From JAAXTT01 sp964530215 (lineage in GTDB: Bacteria; Bacillota; Desulfotomaculia; Desulfotomaculales; Desulfocucumaceae): a stretch of 7,004 nt of DNA. The notes below the pieces were generated by a model, which saw only the letters and a program-made list of their open reading frames with translations, was not told where the DNA came from and did not search any database. This document shows, in pieces, positions 6,457-7,004 of the stretch (the stretch's first letter is position 1; each line of letters begins with the position of its first letter). The position numbers were made by a program, and so were the translations under genes. The stretch is from NCBI GenBank assembly GCA_964530215.1, contig CAZHAJ010000094.1:1-7004 (forward strand), in the 5' to 3' direction.

Positions 6457-6493
6457 AAAGACAAGCCATGATAATCAATCATGGCTTGTCTTT
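6457..6493. terminator. Bidirectional terminator between convergent genes
   Basis: A perfect 16-bp stem (6457-6472 with 6478-6493) encloses the loop AATCA. The plus-strand 3' arm ends in CTTTT, and the minus-strand arm ends in CTTTG followed by TTT. It sits 3 bases after the DUF1657 stop and about 10 bases beyond the stop of the convergent zinc-ribbon gene, so it can serve both. The short T-runs make it less canonical than the copA terminator. Confidence 0.85.
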
Positions 6494-6502
6494 TGCAATA
6501 GG

Positions 6503-6751
6503 TTAATTCTTTTTATAGGAGCGCCAGTTTTCTCTGCAGCTTTTACACTGATAGGTTACAGGAATAAAGGGAGACAAAATCATCAGACCCACTCCGGCAA
6601 AAACACCTGCTATAGCAGCGGGAAAAATTAATCCAATAATGATGCTTAAAACCGCCAGTCCTGCACCCAATTTAAAATATACTCTCTTCCCGATAACTAT
6701 AACTTGATCAGACTGACATGAAGGACATGGTTTAATCCAATCTTTGCTCAA
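6503..6751 (-). CDS. Small membrane protein with split zinc-ribbon cysteine pairs (hypothetical)
   Basis: An 82-residue protein. CPSC (Cys9, Cys12) lies near the N-terminus and CKSC (Cys69, Cys72) near the C-terminus, flanking a long hydrophobic region (about 28-63: KLGAGLAVLSIIIGLIF, then AAIAGVFAGVGLMILSPFI) able to form a membrane hairpin. Both cysteine pairs would lie on the same side, presumably the cytoplasm, and could together bind one zinc ion. The basic tail RENWRSYKKN fits the positive-inside rule. I cannot name the family; zinc-ribbon membrane proteins of this type are common and uncharacterised in Firmicutes. The start is TTG at 6751, supported by GGGAGG (6765-6760) 8 bases upstream, and no in-frame ATG lies early in the gene. 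It follows the broken thioredoxin-like gene by 53 bases on the same strand and ends at the shared terminator. Confidence 0.8.
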   Translation of the reverse strand: MSKDWIKPCPSCQSDQVIVIGKRVYFKLGAGLAVLSIIIGLIFPAAIAGVFAGVGLMILSPFIPVTYQCKSCRENWRSYKKN

Positions 6752-6804
6752 ATATATTACCTCCCATCAGATCAGACGGTAACTATACATGCTGTGGCTG
6801 ATTC

Positions 6805-6959
6805 TTATCTCATTTCCTCCTCAATCCACCGGGTGATTTCAGCAGCCTTTGGGACCTTTCCCGTTGACTTAATTTTTCCGTTATTAATTAGACAATGTCT
6901 TCCAGTTTTTTGCAGCTTTTACATCCCGTTCCCAAAACTTTAATTTCCACCTTCACCAT
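6805..6959 (-). pseudogene. Remnant of a small CxxC thioredoxin-like (redox-active disulfide) protein
   Basis: Two fragments of one family lie adjacent in different frames. The first (6959-6888) reads MVKVEIKVLGTGCKSCKKLEDIV then TAA, the typical beta strand and CxxC active site of the small thioredoxin_3/redox-active disulfide protein 2 family. The second (6891-6805), in another frame, reads LINNGKIKSTGKVPKAAEI and then ends TRWIEEEMR with a TAA. This is the family's C-terminus, where an NGK strand, a GKVP turn and a final helix are usual. Intact members are about 75-80 residues and only about 51 remain, so roughly 25-30 internal residues are missing, including the usual cis-proline region. 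An internal deletion plus frameshift is the simplest explanation. The start is uncertain: a 10-bp tandem repeat precedes it and no good ribosome binding site is visible. Product function is presumed lost. Confidence 0.75.
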
Positions 6960-6970
6960 CCTTCACCATC
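6951..6970. repeat. 10-bp perfect tandem duplication at the pseudogene start
   Basis: CTTCACCATC occurs twice in direct succession (6951-6960 and 6961-6970). On the minus strand this gives GATGGTGAAG twice, each copy containing an ATG. The second ATG is the in-frame start of the thioredoxin-like remnant; the upstream ATGs lead to a stop within about ten codons. Confidence 0.9.
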
Positions 6971-7004
6971 ATACTTTCATGAAAAATCAACTACTCTGAT
7001 GCTT

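Overview
The window looks like chromosomal DNA of an endospore-forming, low-GC Firmicute, probably an anaerobic member of the Clostridia rather than a Bacillus. The lineage is inferred from three spoVA genes, strong AGGAGG-type ribosome binding sites, AT-rich intergenic DNA and a CsoR-type copper operon; no rRNA or other marker fixes the genus.

Layout from left to right. Positions 1-33 hold the first 11 codons of a minus-strand gene that runs off the left edge, followed by about 285 bases of AT-rich DNA with no gene. Next comes a minus-strand copper operon: csoR (3159-2887) then copA (2836-380). It has a G/C-rich dyad that should be the CsoR operator at its promoter (about 3202-3217) and a strong hairpin terminator (320-356) at its end.

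The centre is a tightly packed minus-strand sporulation operon: a DUF421 membrane protein with a C-terminal DUF1657-like domain ('2Duf' architecture, 6053-5193), spoVAC (5182-4700), spoVAD (4696-3683) and spoVAE (3682-3326). Gaps are 0-10 bases, and ribosome binding sites lie inside the preceding gene. Diverging from it is a stand-alone DUF1657 gene (6248-6454, TTG start). The intergenic region between them carries two back-to-back forespore sigma-G-like promoters, each with an 18-bp spacer. Together the genes look like a spore inner-membrane module: SpoVAC/D/E for dipicolinic acid (DPA) movement, with the two DUF1657 proteins as co-expressed partners.

The right end has a 16-bp hairpin that can terminate from both sides (6457-6493), a minus-strand small membrane protein with split zinc-ribbon cysteine pairs (6751-6503), and a broken minus-strand gene (6959-6805). 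The broken gene keeps the start and end of a small CxxC thioredoxin-like (redox-active disulfide) protein but has lost its middle and its frame.

I see no tRNA, rRNA, CRISPR array, transposase or integrase. The most interesting parts are the 2Duf/DUF1657/spoVA arrangement with its divergent promoters and the decayed thioredoxin-like gene.
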